Shown here piece after piece: positions 32,422 through 42,304 of a DNA stretch of 64,000 nucleotides. A model generated the notes under the pieces. The model was not told the origin of the DNA. It did not search any database and saw only the letters and a list, made by a program, of their open reading frames with translations. The DNA lies in contig NZ_CP121196.1 of assembly GCF_039994875.1 (NCBI RefSeq), positions 3,968,001 to 4,032,000 of the forward strand. The letters run 5' to 3'. Both the position numbers and the translations under genes were made by a program. This DNA is from Telmatobacter sp. DSM 110680. GTDB taxonomy: Bacteria; Acidobacteriota; Terriglobia; Terriglobales; Acidobacteriaceae. Within the stretch, counting starts at the first letter, position 1. Every line of letters begins with the position of its first letter.

Positions 32422-32948
32422 GTGCCGTCAATACGAGTCCCGAGTCCATGAGCATCTTTTCGCCCCAAGTGGCGGCACGTTTTGATGCGCTGGTGGAAAA
32501 GTATCCCCTGAGGCGCTCGGCGCTCGTCCCGATGCTGCTCTATGCGCAGGACGAAATCGGTTACCTGTCGGACTCCGTGATCGCGGAAGTAGCACAGAGG
32601 ATCGGGATTACCGAACTCGATGTTCGCAACGTGGCCACCTACTACTCCATGCTGCGTTTCAAGCCTGCGGGCAAATTCAATGTACAAGTTTGCACGAATA
32701 TCAGTTGCATGCTGCGCGGTGCCTACGACGTGTATGAGAAATTTCAGGAAGAACTTGGCATTGGGCACAAGGGCGTAACTGCGGACGGCCTGTTTTCACT
32801 CGAAGAAGTGGAATGCATCGGCGCTTGCTGCTGGGCTCCAGCGATCCAGGTGAACTATGCATTTCACGATGAGCTGACGCCATCCGGCGTACCCGAAATT
32901 CTGGACCGGTATCGGCAGCAAGTCCAAGACAAGGAAAAAAATGCCTAG
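32418..32948 (+). CDS. nuoE: NADH-quinone oxidoreductase subunit E (NuoE)
   Basis: A 176-residue 24-kDa-type subunit with the N1a [2Fe-2S] cluster. Ligands are Cys92 and Cys97 (VCTNISCM, x4 spacing) and Cys133 and Cys137 (ECIGACCW, x3 spacing). The helical N-terminus (RSALVPMLLYAQDEIGYLSD) and RNVATYYSMLRFKP are typical. The ATG at 32418 overlaps the previous stop. The end overlaps nuoF by eight bases. Confidence 0.96.
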   Translation: MSAVNTSPESMSIFSPQVAARFDALVEKYPLRRSALVPMLLYAQDEIGYLSDSVIAEVAQRIGITELDVRNVATYYSMLRFKPAGKFNVQVCTNISCMLRGAYDVYEKFQEELGIGHKGVTADGLFSLEEVECIGACCWAPAIQVNYAFHDELTPSGVPEILDRYRQQVQDKEKNA

Positions 32949-34251
32949 GCTGGTTTCGCATCCCGATGAAGTAAAGATCGTCTCGAAGCGCTTCGGTCAG
33001 GGCGCCGCGAATATCGATAAGTACATCGAGCTTGGCGGATACGAGGCTGCTCGCAAATGCGTGGCGCAGGGCCCCGATTGGATTATCGAGGAGATGAAAG
33101 CCTCGAACTTGCGTGGGCGTGGCGGTGCGGGATTTCCTACAGGCATGAAATGGTCGTTCGTTCCGAAACAGTCGGCGAAACCAAAGTATGTACTCATCAA
33201 CGGCGACGAAAGTGAGCCCGGAACCTGCAAGGACCACCTGATTTTCCTGCACGATCCTCACGCTGTTATTGAGGGCACCATCATCGCCGGTCTAGCGATC
33301 GGTTCGAAGATGGGATTTATCTATCTGCGGGGCGAGTATCGATACCTTCTGGAGATCATGGAGAAAGCCGTAGCCGATGCCTATGCGAAAGGATTTCTAG
33401 GCAAAAATATCTTCGGATCGGATAACGAATTCCAAATCATCACGCAGAGCGGCGCCGGTGCATACGAAGTCGGCGAAGAGTCGGCGCTTATGGAATCACT
33501 CGAGGGCAAGCGCGGCGTTCCTCGAATCAAGCCTCCGTTCCCCGCTGTCGTCGGCCTTTATGGCGGACCTACGGTCATCAACAACGCCGAGACGATTGCG
33601 ACTGTGCCTCATGTCATCACCATGGGCGGTGCGGCCTTTGCGGCTGTTGGATCCGCGCGCAATGGTGGCACACGGCTCTTCGGCTTGAGTGGCCACGTGG
33701 AACGGCCCGGCGTGTACGAATTGCCGATGGGTTACAACCTGAAGAAAATGATCTACGAAGTCGGGGGCGGGGTCCGTGGCGGTCGCAAATTGAAGGCAGT
33801 CGTTCCCGGTGGATCGTCAACCCCCGTTCTGCTGCCCGAAGAAATCGAAAATCTAGGCATGGATTTCGACCAGGTCGGCAAGGCCGGCTCGATGCTGGGT
33901 TCCGGCGGTGTAGTGGTGATCGACGACCAGACCTGCATTGTGGAATTCGCGCTGCGAACCATCAGCTTTTATCAGCACGAGAGTTGCGGCTGGTGTATTC
34001 CCTGCCGCGAAGGAACAGACTGGCTGAAGAAATCATTGACGCGCTTTCACGCCGGGTTCGGAACTGCAAAGGACATCGACAACATTCGCTACCTCGCCGA
34101 GAACATGATGGGCCGAACCTTCTGCCCGCTTGGCGACGCTGCGGCGATGCCGACACTTGGGTTTGTGAAGAAGTTCCGCAAAGAATTTGAGGATCATCTG
34201 GACGGGAAGCCGTGCCCGTTTGCCAAACATACCGAAATGGCTGTGGTTTGA
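32941..34251 (+). CDS. nuoF: NADH-quinone oxidoreductase subunit F (NuoF)
   Basis: A 436-residue NADH-binding 51-kDa subunit with FMN and the N3 [4Fe-4S] cluster. The FMN/NADH region has SNLRGRGGAGFPTGMKWSFVP and INGDESEPGTCKD. Cluster ligands are Cys349, Cys352 and Cys355 (SCGWCIPCREGTDW) and Cys395 (TFCPLGDAA). The SLBB-type segment GLSGHVERPGVYELPMG lies between them. It is the NAD-accepting end of the enzyme, so this cluster is of the full NADH-oxidising kind. Confidence 0.97.
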   Translation: MPRLVSHPDEVKIVSKRFGQGAANIDKYIELGGYEAARKCVAQGPDWIIEEMKASNLRGRGGAGFPTGMKWSFVPKQSAKPKYVLINGDESEPGTCKDHLIFLHDPHAVIEGTIIAGLAIGSKMGFIYLRGEYRYLLEIMEKAVADAYAKGFLGKNIFGSDNEFQIITQSGAGAYEVGEESALMESLEGKRGVPRIKPPFPAVVGLYGGPTVINNAETIATVPHVITMGGAAFAAVGSARNGGTRLFGLSGHVERPGVYELPMGYNLKKMIYEVGGGVRGGRKLKAVVPGGSSTPVLLPEEIENLGMDFDQVGKAGSMLGSGGVVVIDDQTCIVEFALRTISFYQHESCGWCIPCREGTDWLKKSLTRFHAGFGTAKDIDNIRYLAENMMGRTFCPLGDAAAMPTLGFVKKFRKEFEDHLDGKPCPFAKHTEMAVV

Positions 34252-34285
34252 GCTGCGCGAAACGTAAAGGGAGTTCTGGAGAAGA

Positions 34286-36622
34286 ATGGCAGACGTAACA
34301 TTCACGGTCGATGGAAACAAGCTGACGGCTCCCGCGGGGACGCTGCTGATTGAAGCGTGCCGCAAGGCGGGCATCGAGATTCCTGCGTTCTGCTACTACC
34401 CTGGACTGAGCCTGCAGGCTGCATGCCGCATGTGCGTCGTCAGGCAGGAGAAGGTGCCGAAGTTGCAGACGGCCTGCACCACAACCGTCGCCGAGGGTCA
34501 GGTATTCACAACCGATTCACCGGAGATCGCACAGGCACGCAAGGCAACCATCGAATTGCTTCTCGGAAACCACCCACTCGACTGCCCTGTTTGCGATGCG
34601 GGCGGCGAGTGTGAACTTCAGGATATGACCTTCAAATACGGCGCCGGCGAGAGCTTGATGGTTGACGCCAAGCGCCACCGGGACGAGCAGCAGTGGTCTC
34701 CGGCAGTCTTCTACGACAGGCCGCGTTGCATTCTCTGCTATCGCTGCACCCGTATGTGCGGCGAAGGCATGGACGTGTGGGCGCTCGGCATCCAGAATCG
34801 CGGTGTCGTCTCGGTGATCGCACCAAACGAAGGCGAGCGCCTCGACTGCGAGCAATGCGGTATGTGTATCGATGTGTGCCCCGTAGGTGCTCTTACGAGC
34901 GGCAGCTACCGTTATAAAACCCGTCCGTGGGAAATGAATCACGTTTCCACCGTTTGCACGCATTGCGGCGATGGATGCAAGGTCACACTCGGCGTGCGCC
35001 AGGCAAACGACGGTTCAGAAATTGTTCGCGCCGACAATCGCGACAAGAGCGGCATCAATGGAGATTTTCTCTGCGCCAAGGGGCGCTTTGGCTTTGACTT
35101 CGTTGACAGCTCGGAGCGCTTGACGACTCCGCTGGCACGCAATGCACAGGGCAAACTCGAGGCGGTTACCTGGGAACATGCATTTCGTCTGGTGGGTGCC
35201 AAGCTTAAAGAAATTCGCGACACCAAGGGTGGCGAAGCGATCGGGGTGATCGGCTCGAACCACACCACCAACGAAGAGAACTACCTGCTGCAGAAGTTTG
35301 CGCGCACCGTGCTCCAGACGAACAATATCGACCATGAACGCACCACGGATTACGTCGCGTTTGCCCGTGCCGTTGCTGGACACGACGGACGAGCTGCAAG
35401 CCTTCGCGAAATCGCCTCTGCACCGGCGATTCTGCTGATCGGCGGCGATCCGACCAATGAGCATCCGCTGCTGGCATGGACTTTGCGCACCAACGTGCGG
35501 TTGAATAAAGCCCGCCTTTACGTGGCAAATGAAAAACGAATCAAACTGGAGAGGCAAGCCAAAGCAGCGCTGCAGCTGCCGGCGGGCGGATATGCAGCGT
35601 TCAGTGCTTACCTCGGCGGCAGCGACAACTCCATCAAGGACTCAACCTTCCGCGCAGCAGTTCTCGGCGAAGAAAAACTGCTGATCATCTTTGGTCAGGA
35701 ATATCGCGATTCAGCAGTTGCTGACCTGGTGCAGTGGGGTTTGGGACGCCCCAATGTCCGCTTTGCCTACCTCGGCGACTACGCCAATTCGCGCGGTGCT
35801 GCCGATATGGGTCTGCTGCCCGATTTACTGCCGGGATATGTTCCGATCAACGCATCTGGAACATTCGCGCAGGAATACGTGGGAATGCCGACCACGCCCG
35901 GCAAAACGCAACCGGAGATGTTCGTCGCTGCGGCTAAAGGCGAACTAGGCGCGCTGCTTGTTGTGGGCGCGAATCCCCTTAGTAATGGCAGCATTGATCT
36001 GAGTACGCTGAAGAACACGTTTGTTGTGGTGCAGGATATCTTCCTGACGGAGACGGCAGCAATCGCCGACGTTGTCTTCCCTGCCGCCAGCCTTTACGAG
36101 AAGACCGGCACGGTGACAAATACGTTCGGCGATTTACAGCTGGCGCGGAAAGCTGCGGATCGTGCTGGCGTAAAGTCAGACTTCGAGATTCTTGTTCGAC
36201 TCGCAGGCAGCATGGGCGCGGATGTGAAGGCGCTGGTGCCCTTCGGCAAGGTTGGCGTAACAGCTGATCTCGGGCAGTCTCGCGGTGCGCAGTCGGGTGA
36301 GGCTGACAGACATGCTGTGTGGCTTTCCGCGAATGGACTAGAGCCAAAACTGAGCCCGTTCGATCCGCTGGCATTGTTAGACGAAATTGAGCGGCTTGTT
36401 CCGGCTTACAAGCTGGATCGGCTGAATCTCTTTGGTGGAAACGACATAAAAATCGAGCTTGGTTTCGTCCCGGTTTCCGCCCTTGGTTCAGCGCATCCCG
36501 AACTGGTGAAACCTGCGCACAACGGATTGTTTACCTCGGGAACACTCGGGCACTACAGCAACGGACTGAAAGATTTGGAGCGGCATCAGGCAGCAGAAGT
36601 GGCAGCCTCGGCTGCAGATTGA
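34286..36622 (+). CDS. nuoG: NADH-quinone oxidoreductase subunit G (NuoG)
   Basis: A 778-residue 75-kDa-type subunit. The N-terminal ferredoxin domain carries Cys36, Cys47, Cys50 and Cys64 for N1b. The next motif HPLDCPVCDAGGECELQD gives the His/Cys ligands of N5, then CILCYRCTRMCGEG and CEQCGMCIDVCPVGAL bind N4-type clusters. A fourth set, VCTHCGDGCKVTLG, fits the molybdopterin-oxidoreductase-like C-terminal half (about 220-690), where the extra N7 site may lie. The gap from nuoF is 34 bases. Confidence 0.95.
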   Translation: MADVTFTVDGNKLTAPAGTLLIEACRKAGIEIPAFCYYPGLSLQAACRMCVVRQEKVPKLQTACTTTVAEGQVFTTDSPEIAQARKATIELLLGNHPLDCPVCDAGGECELQDMTFKYGAGESLMVDAKRHRDEQQWSPAVFYDRPRCILCYRCTRMCGEGMDVWALGIQNRGVVSVIAPNEGERLDCEQCGMCIDVCPVGALTSGSYRYKTRPWEMNHVSTVCTHCGDGCKVTLGVRQANDGSEIVRADNRDKSGINGDFLCAKGRFGFDFVDSSERLTTPLARNAQGKLEAVTWEHAFRLVGAKLKEIRDTKGGEAIGVIGSNHTTNEENYLLQKFARTVLQTNNIDHERTTDYVAFARAVAGHDGRAASLREIASAPAILLIGGDPTNEHPLLAWTLRTNVRLNKARLYVANEKRIKLERQAKAALQLPAGGYAAFSAYLGGSDNSIKDSTFRAAVLGEEKLLIIFGQEYRDSAVADLVQWGLGRPNVRFAYLGDYANSRGAADMGLLPDLLPGYVPINASGTFAQEYVGMPTTPGKTQPEMFVAAAKGELGALLVVGANPLSNGSIDLSTLKNTFVVVQDIFLTETAAIADVVFPAASLYEKTGTVTNTFGDLQLARKAADRAGVKSDFEILVRLAGSMGADVKALVPFGKVGVTADLGQSRGAQSGEADRHAVWLSANGLEPKLSPFDPLALLDEIERLVPAYKLDRLNLFGGNDIKIELGFVPVSALGSAHPELVKPAHNGLFTSGTLGHYSNGLKDLERHQAAEVAASAAD

Positions 36623-36648
36623 AAGATTGACGAGAGAGGCAAAGGCAC

Positions 36649-37698
36649 GTGACGATTTGGCAGTTTTTGTTTTGGAGCTTGCTTAAGGTCGTGGTGGTGA
36701 CGGTAGTGCTGTTGATGGGCGTCGCCTACACGGTGCTGCTTGAACGCAAGCTCGTCGGTCGCATCCAGAATCGTTGGGGGCCAAACCGTGTGGGACCGTT
36801 CGGGTTGTTGCAGCCGCTAGTCGATGGGGCAAAGTCATTTCTCAAAGAAGACATCATCCCGACGGGCGTGTATAGGCCTCTCTATCTGCTGGCACCGATC
36901 ATCGCCCTCAGCTGCGCACTCATCTCCATTGGAGTAGTGCCGTTCGGAGATCCCGGAGTCGTGGGATCCGGCAACTTCCACTTCTTTCAGATTGCCGATG
37001 TGAATATAGGCCTGCTCGTCATCCTTGGTATCACATCGATCGGCGTGTATGGCATCGCGCTGGCAGGATGGTCATCGAACAACAAATATTCCTTACTCGG
37101 AGCATTGCGCGCGTCGGCGCAATTGGTGAGCTACGAGCTGGCTCTGGGGCTATCGCTGGTCGGCGTGGTGATGCGTGCCGGTTCGCTTAATCTCGATGTC
37201 ATCGTTCGTAGCCAGTCGAACCACGGCATGCTGAGTTGGAATCTTTTCGGCGGGTTGCAGTTTGTCGCGTTCTTCATCTACCTGATGGCGGCTTACGCTG
37301 AGACGAATCGCTCGCCATTCGATTTGCCTGAGGCAGAAAGCGAGCTCGTCGCCGGATATCACACCGAATATAGTTCCATGAAGTTCGCCATGTTCTTTAT
37401 GGCCGAATACGGCAACATGATCATGGTGGGTTGCGTGGCCACGCTGTTGTTTCTGGGCGGATGGACTAGCCCCTTCGGCAATCTGCTTCCCGCGCCAAGT
37501 TCCTTTATCCTGCGCGCCTTCATTCCGATTTTCTGGTTTGTTCTGAAAGTTTTCAGTTTTCTGTTTCTCTACGTATGGGTGCGCGGCACGCTGCCTCGTT
37601 TCCGCTATGACCAGTTAATGAATTACGGGTGGCGCTGGCTCATGCCGTTGGCCATCCTCAACATTGTGGGAACGAGTTTATGGCTTGCATATCGCTGA
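36649..37698 (+). CDS. nuoH: NADH-quinone oxidoreductase subunit H (NuoH)
   Basis: A 349-residue membrane subunit at the junction of arms, contributing to the quinone tunnel. Signatures are LLERKLVGRIQNRWGPNRVGPFGLLQPLVDGAKSFLKEDIIP and, later, ETNRSPFDLPEAESELVAGYHTEYSSMKFAMFFMAEYGN. Around eight hydrophobic helices are present. The start is a GTG at 36649. A 294-base non-coding gap follows before nuoJ. Confidence 0.97.
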   Translation: MTIWQFLFWSLLKVVVVTVVLLMGVAYTVLLERKLVGRIQNRWGPNRVGPFGLLQPLVDGAKSFLKEDIIPTGVYRPLYLLAPIIALSCALISIGVVPFGDPGVVGSGNFHFFQIADVNIGLLVILGITSIGVYGIALAGWSSNNKYSLLGALRASAQLVSYELALGLSLVGVVMRAGSLNLDVIVRSQSNHGMLSWNLFGGLQFVAFFIYLMAAYAETNRSPFDLPEAESELVAGYHTEYSSMKFAMFFMAEYGNMIMVGCVATLLFLGGWTSPFGNLLPAPSSFILRAFIPIFWFVLKVFSFLFLYVWVRGTLPRFRYDQLMNYGWRWLMPLAILNIVGTSLWLAYR

Positions 37699-37992
37699 GC
37701 GAAGCCGGACCGACTTAAATCGCTGTTCTTCGATAGCGGTTTGAGATCACGGTTTAGCCGGATGCGCTCAGTTAGAATCGGAAGGGATTTCAAGCAACGG
37801 GAGTGCCCCGTTCGCACAGTTCCTCCCCTCAACCTGCCGAAGAAGTCAATCGGCACTCGCCCGTATAGCGGTTCTCCAGGAGATGTAGGGGCGAAGCGAT
37901 TCTGCCAAGTGGATTCTTCCGCACGAAGAATCCGCCTTAAACAGAACCGGAAACGATTCACAAAATGGAGAGCCGCTCTAAGTGACGGAACG
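37699..37992 (+). other. Non-coding gap in the nuo operon where nuoI is normally found
   Basis: 294 bases between nuoH and nuoJ. The forward open frame starting at 37741 is only the upstream extension of nuoJ. It has no CxxCxxCxxxCP motif and no similarity to NuoI, so there is no visible nuoI remnant. The stretch contains a perfect hairpin at 37911-37933. Confidence 0.7.
37911..37933. repeat. Perfect 9-bp inverted repeat between nuoH and nuoJ
   Basis: GGATTCTTC (37911-37919) and GAAGAATCC (37925-37933) form a 9-bp stem with a 5-base loop (CGCAC). There is no T-run afterwards on either strand, so it is not a standard intrinsic terminator. It may mark a processing or stability site in the nuo message. 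Confidence 0.7.
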
Positions 37993-38505
37993 ATGCACCT
38001 GATTCTCTTTATCGTGTTTGCTGCACTCTGCCTGACAGGAGCAATCAATCTCCTGCTGCAGAAGCACCCCATCAACAGCGCGCTCTCGCTGATTGTGGTG
38101 ATGACGTCATTGGCGGTGCTCTACCTGCTGCTCGGAGCAGAGTTCCTGGCGGCGGCACAAGTCATCGTCTACGCAGGCGCGATCATGGTCCTCTTCACGT
38201 TTGTGGTGATGCTGCTGAATGCGGGCCGCGAAGAGCGCACCCTGGGCAGTCGAGCCGCGCGTACCGTAGGCTTTCCGGCAGTGGTAGCAATCCTTGCCGT
38301 GATTGCAACAACAATTCTTCGCTCCCAGGGTATCGGTAACGCAGCCATCGAAGACCAGATCACCAGCACTGCAGATCTCAGCGCCGTTCTATTCACTAAA
38401 CTTCTCCTGCCGTTTGAAGTCACGTCGGTACTAATTCTCGTCGCCATTCTTGGATCCGTTGCGCTGGCCCGCCAGGGAGATGGGGAAAAGGTGGACACCA
38501 AGTGA
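37993..38505 (+). CDS. nuoJ: NADH-quinone oxidoreductase subunit J (NuoJ)
   Basis: A 170-residue membrane subunit with five helices. Characteristic stretches are [58 protein letters not shown], which includes the pi-bulge helix. The ATG at 37993 begins [14 protein letters not shown]; the frame extends back to 37741 through non-family sequence. The stop overlaps the nuoK GTG start (GTGA). Confidence 0.95.
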   Translation: MHLILFIVFAALCLTGAINLLLQKHPINSALSLIVVMTSLAVLYLLLGAEFLAAAQVIVYAGAIMVLFTFVVMLLNAGREERTLGSRAARTVGFPAVVAILAVIATTILRSQGIGNAAIEDQITSTADLSAVLFTKLLLPFEVTSVLILVAILGSVALARQGDGEKVDTK

Positions 38506-38831
38506 ACTCACTACACCTCGTTCAACACGAAGTTCCTCTCACGTGGTATCTGCTGTTGAGCGCCGTCCTGTTTTGCCTGGGTGTCGTCGGATTCCTGATC
38601 AAGCGCAACCTGATCACCATGTTCATGTCGATTGAACTGATGTTGAACGCGGTGAATCTCTCGTTTGTGACCTTCGCACACCAGTGGCATCAGGTAAGAG
38701 GACAGATCTTCGTATTTTTCGTGATGATGGTGGCCGCCGCTGAGGCTGCCGTTGGACTCGCCATCATTATTGCTGTATTCCGCACACGCGCAACGCTTGC
38801 GGTCGATCGCATCGACCTTATGAAACTATGA
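38502..38831 (+). CDS. nuoK: NADH-quinone oxidoreductase subunit K (NuoK)
   Basis: A 109-residue membrane subunit with three helices. [25 protein letters not shown] and [23 protein letters not shown] contain the two conserved membrane glutamates used in proton transfer. A GTG start at 38502 overlaps nuoJ, and its stop overlaps the nuoL ATG (ATGA). Confidence 0.96.
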   Translation: MNSLHLVQHEVPLTWYLLLSAVLFCLGVVGFLIKRNLITMFMSIELMLNAVNLSFVTFAHQWHQVRGQIFVFFVMMVAAAEAAVGLAIIIAVFRTRATLAVDRIDLMKL

Positions 38832-40762
38832 ACGAGAATCTCCATCTCTGGTTGATCCCGCTTCTGCCGTTCGCAGGCTTTCTGCTGAATGGCTTGCTCG
38901 GCCGTCGGATGCCCAAAGCACTCGTGACATCAATTGCGCTCCTCGCGCCGCTGGCTTCACTGCTGCTTGTGCTGAGCGCGTCCCGACTTGCATTCCAATC
39001 CGGCTCCCTGCCCCACGTAGAAACATTTGGCAATTGGATCAACGTCGCTACGCTCCATATCGACTTCAGCTTTGTTCTCGATCAGCTTTCCCTGGTAATG
39101 CTGCTCGTCATCACCGGCGTTGGATTCCTGATTCACATCTATTCTGTCGGCTACATGCACGAGGAAGAAGGCTACTGGCGCTACTTCGCCTACCTGAATC
39201 TGTTCCTCTTCTTCATGACTGTGCTTGTGCTCGCCGGCAATGCGCTATTGATGTTTGTCGGATGGGAAGGCGTCGGTCTCGCTTCGTACCTGCTGATCGG
39301 TTTCTGGTTTCAGAAAACGTCTGCGGCAGATGCAGGCAAGAAAGCGTTCATCGTCAACCGCATTGGCGACTTCGGATTTCTGATCGGACTCTTTTTCCTG
39401 CTGGCGAACTTTGGCACACTCACCTTCAGTGAACTGGGAGAAAAGATTGCCGCCAATCCAGCAATGACTGGGGGCGTCCTTACCACAATCGCCATTTGCT
39501 TGCTGATCGGTGCAACAGGCAAAAGCGCGCAGCTTCCACTGTATGTATGGCTGCCAGACGCGATGGAGGGCCCGACCCCCGTCTCCGCGCTGATCCATGC
39601 GGCCACCATGGTCACGGCCGGCGTCTACATGATCGCCCGCAACCACTTCATCTTCGATCGTTCCCCATTCGCTCTTACTGTTGTCGCAGTCGTCGGCGCG
39701 GCAACGGCGATCTTCGCAGCCACCATCGCCCTCGTGCAGACCGATATTAAGCGCGTCCTCGCCTACTCCACCGTCTCGCAGCTCGGATATATGTTCCTCG
39801 GCTGCGGCGTCGCAGCATATTCCGCGGCGATCTTTCACTTGATGACGCACGCATTCTTCAAGGCCCTGCTCTTCCTTGCAGCTGGATCGGTAATTCACGC
39901 GCTCGGAGGCGAACAGGATCTGCGTAAGATGGGCGGTTTACGCAAGAAGATTCCGATCACCTTCTGGACCATGGGCGCCGCAGTCTTTGCGATCGCCGGA
40001 TTTCCTCCGCTTGCGGCCTTCTTCTCAAAGGATGCGATCCTCTACGAGGCGTTCCAGCATGGTGCTTCCGGCCGGATTTTCTGGTTCGTTGGCCTGCTGA
40101 CAGCTCTGCTCACCAGTTTCTACATGTTCCGGCTGTGGTACCTCACCTTCTTCGGTGAAGCTCGCGATCCTCACACGCATCCGCACGAAAGCCCGTGGTC
40201 GATGCTCGGTCCGCTCGTCATTCTCGCCCTGCTCTCCGTTGGTGGCGGATGGATCGGCATGGATCACTTCGGCGCGTTCTTGGCTCCCGTTCTTGGGCCA
40301 ACGACGGATCCTTCCACTGCGGCGGGAGGAAAGCAACTCGACCTTCTGCTGAGCGTCCTGGCGGTTGCTGCAGCCTTGATCGGCTTGCTCATCGCCGATC
40401 GCATGTATCGCCGCAAGTCCGCACTTCCGCCGCAGGATGCGGCGTTGATGCCGGCAGGCTACAAGCTATTGGCGAATAAGTATTACGTTGACGAAATCTA
40501 CGGCGCGGCCATTGTGAAACCCATCATTGCGCTTTCGAAATACGGGTTGGAATGGATCGTCGATGTTGCAATCCTGGGTGGTGCGGCATGGCTGCTTGGC
40601 GGTATTGCCACATTTGGCGGCGCCATTTTGCAACGTTGGCAATCCGGTAATTTGCGATCGTACGCCGCGTGGCTGACGCTCGGGGCGGCTGTCCTGCTTG
40701 CATTTGTTCTGGCGCCGTATGTATTCAGTTCGGGAACCGGCATGTTCTGGGCGGGGCACTAG
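38828..40762 (+). CDS. nuoL: NADH-quinone oxidoreductase subunit L (NuoL)
   Basis: A 644-residue antiporter-like proton-pumping subunit. Signatures include [21 protein letters not shown] (with the conserved Glu), the [33 protein letters not shown] block, the [22 protein letters not shown] segment and [32 protein letters not shown]. The long C-terminal lateral helix region is also present. It is coupled to nuoK and followed three bases later by nuoM. Confidence 0.97.
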   Translation: MNENLHLWLIPLLPFAGFLLNGLLGRRMPKALVTSIALLAPLASLLLVLSASRLAFQSGSLPHVETFGNWINVATLHIDFSFVLDQLSLVMLLVITGVGFLIHIYSVGYMHEEEGYWRYFAYLNLFLFFMTVLVLAGNALLMFVGWEGVGLASYLLIGFWFQKTSAADAGKKAFIVNRIGDFGFLIGLFFLLANFGTLTFSELGEKIAANPAMTGGVLTTIAICLLIGATGKSAQLPLYVWLPDAMEGPTPVSALIHAATMVTAGVYMIARNHFIFDRSPFALTVVAVVGAATAIFAATIALVQTDIKRVLAYSTVSQLGYMFLGCGVAAYSAAIFHLMTHAFFKALLFLAAGSVIHALGGEQDLRKMGGLRKKIPITFWTMGAAVFAIAGFPPLAAFFSKDAILYEAFQHGASGRIFWFVGLLTALLTSFYMFRLWYLTFFGEARDPHTHPHESPWSMLGPLVILALLSVGGGWIGMDHFGAFLAPVLGPTTDPSTAAGGKQLDLLLSVLAVAAALIGLLIADRMYRRKSALPPQDAALMPAGYKLLANKYYVDEIYGAAIVKPIIALSKYGLEWIVDVAILGGAAWLLGGIATFGGAILQRWQSGNLRSYAAWLTLGAAVLLAFVLAPYVFSSGTGMFWAGH

Positions 40763-40765
40763 GAG

Positions 40766-42304
40766 ATGACAACGATGGATAGTTCGATACTCACGTTGAT
40801 TCTCCTCGCGCCGCTGGCTGGAGCAATTCTGGTTGCACTCTTGCCTGATCGCGGGAAGCTCTCCGCGTGGGTAACGCTGCTGACCACTCTCGTCAGCTTT
40901 GGTCTGACGCTGCACCTTCCCGCACACTTCAACCTCCAACAGTCTGGGTTCCAGTTTGTTGTGAATAAGCCGTGGATCGAGAGTCCGGCAATCTTTTATC
41001 ACGTCGGCGTCGATGGTCTAAGCCTGTGGCTGACTGTCCTCGTCGGGCTTCTCGGGCCCGTTGGCGTACTCGCAAGCTGGAATTCAATCACCCGGCGGCA
41101 GAAGGTTTTCTACTCGCTGTTCCTCCTGCAGCAGACAGCGATGTACGGCGTCTTTATCTCGCTGGACCTGATGGTCTACTACGGCTTCTGGGAGCTCTCG
41201 CTGGTTCCAATGGCAATTCTCATTGCCATGTACGGGCGCAAGGAAGGATCGAAGGCTGCCACCAAGTTCTTCCTCTTCACATTCATTCCTTCGGCGCCGC
41301 TTCTGGTTGCGATCCTGTGGCTCTATGCACGAACCGGAACGTTCAACTTCAGCGAACTTCGAATATTGATTGGCGCAGGTGCATTGCCGGCTGGAGCGCT
41401 GTTCTGGGTAGCGCTGGCGTTTCTGTTCGCGTTCGCCGTCAAAGTTCCGGTCTTCCCGCTTCATGGATGGCTCGCTGACACATTTGGTGAAGCTCCCGTG
41501 GCGATGGCGATGGTAGTTGCAGGCAAGCTGGGCATCTACTCCATGCTGCGCTTTCATGTGGGTCTGTTCCCTATCCAGTCGAAAGCCATAGCGCCCTTGC
41601 TGATCACGCTTGCCGTCATTGGCATTCTTTACGGAGCGTGCCTGGCGTTGGTGCAGCGCGACTTCTGGCGCTTCCTGGCTTTCGCAGCATTGAGTCACCT
41701 GAGCCTGATCACGCTTGGTGTTTACGGCTTCACATTCGTGGGTTGGAGCGGCGCAACCTATCAGATACTCAACAACGAACTCATCGATGCCGCCTTGTTT
41801 GTTCTGCTGGGAGCACTCGAGATTCGCTACGCCACAAGTCAGATTGCTGCCTACGGTGGACTCGCAAATCGTGTACCGCGACTGGCAACCATCTTCGTGA
41901 TCGTTTCGCTGGCCATGATCGGCCTTCCCATGCTGAATGGATTCGTCGGCGAATTCCTGATTCTCTCCAGCACGTTCGCAGGTGTCAGTCATCGATGGGC
42001 TGCCGTGGCAACGCTCGGAGTAATTCTCAGTGCCGCGTACATGCTGTGGCTTGTACAGCGCGTCTTCTACGGTCAGGAGAGCAAGATAACCTCTGCAGGC
42101 GCATTGGATTTGCGTCTCGGTGAGCAACTCGTGCTATGGCCTCTGGCTGTCCTGATGCTTGTCATGGGAGTCTCACCAAACTTCTGGCTTCATGCCATCG
42201 AAGTGGCGCCAAGACCCATCATGCTTCAACAGACACCTTCGATCGATATGCTTGGACAGCCCGACGTCATTCCGGGAACCAGCGGTGGAGAGGTGCAGCG
42301 ATGA
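40766..42304 (+). CDS. nuoM: NADH-quinone oxidoreductase subunit M (NuoM)
   Basis: A 512-residue antiporter-like subunit with about 14 helices. Key stretches are MVYYGFWELSLVPMAILIAMYG (conserved Glu), AFLFAFAVKVPVFPLHGWLADTFGEAPVAMAMVVAGKLGIYSMLRF, RDFWRFLAFAALSHLSLITLGVYGF and PMLNGFVGEFLILSSTF. It overlaps nuoN (ATGA). Confidence 0.97.
   Translation: MTTMDSSILTLILLAPLAGAILVALLPDRGKLSAWVTLLTTLVSFGLTLHLPAHFNLQQSGFQFVVNKPWIESPAIFYHVGVDGLSLWLTVLVGLLGPVGVLASWNSITRRQKVFYSLFLLQQTAMYGVFISLDLMVYYGFWELSLVPMAILIAMYGRKEGSKAATKFFLFTFIPSAPLLVAILWLYARTGTFNFSELRILIGAGALPAGALFWVALAFLFAFAVKVPVFPLHGWLADTFGEAPVAMAMVVAGKLGIYSMLRFHVGLFPIQSKAIAPLLITLAVIGILYGACLALVQRDFWRFLAFAALSHLSLITLGVYGFTFVGWSGATYQILNNELIDAALFVLLGALEIRYATSQIAAYGGLANRVPRLATIFVIVSLAMIGLPMLNGFVGEFLILSSTFAGVSHRWAAVATLGVILSAAYMLWLVQRVFYGQESKITSAGALDLRLGEQLVLWPLAVLMLVMGVSPNFWLHAIEVAPRPIMLQQTPSIDMLGQPDVIPGTSGGEVQR

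Noticed and set aside
37741-37992. Possible degenerate nuoI in the nuoH-nuoJ gap
   Set aside because: Checked the forward frame: there are no CxxCxxC motifs or other ferredoxin features, so there is no support for a remnant.
41084-42127. Long minus-strand open frame (347 codons) inside nuoM
   Set aside because: It is a shadow of nuoM, rich in Gln/Glu/Arg/His as expected for antisense of membrane-protein codons, with no recognisable motif.
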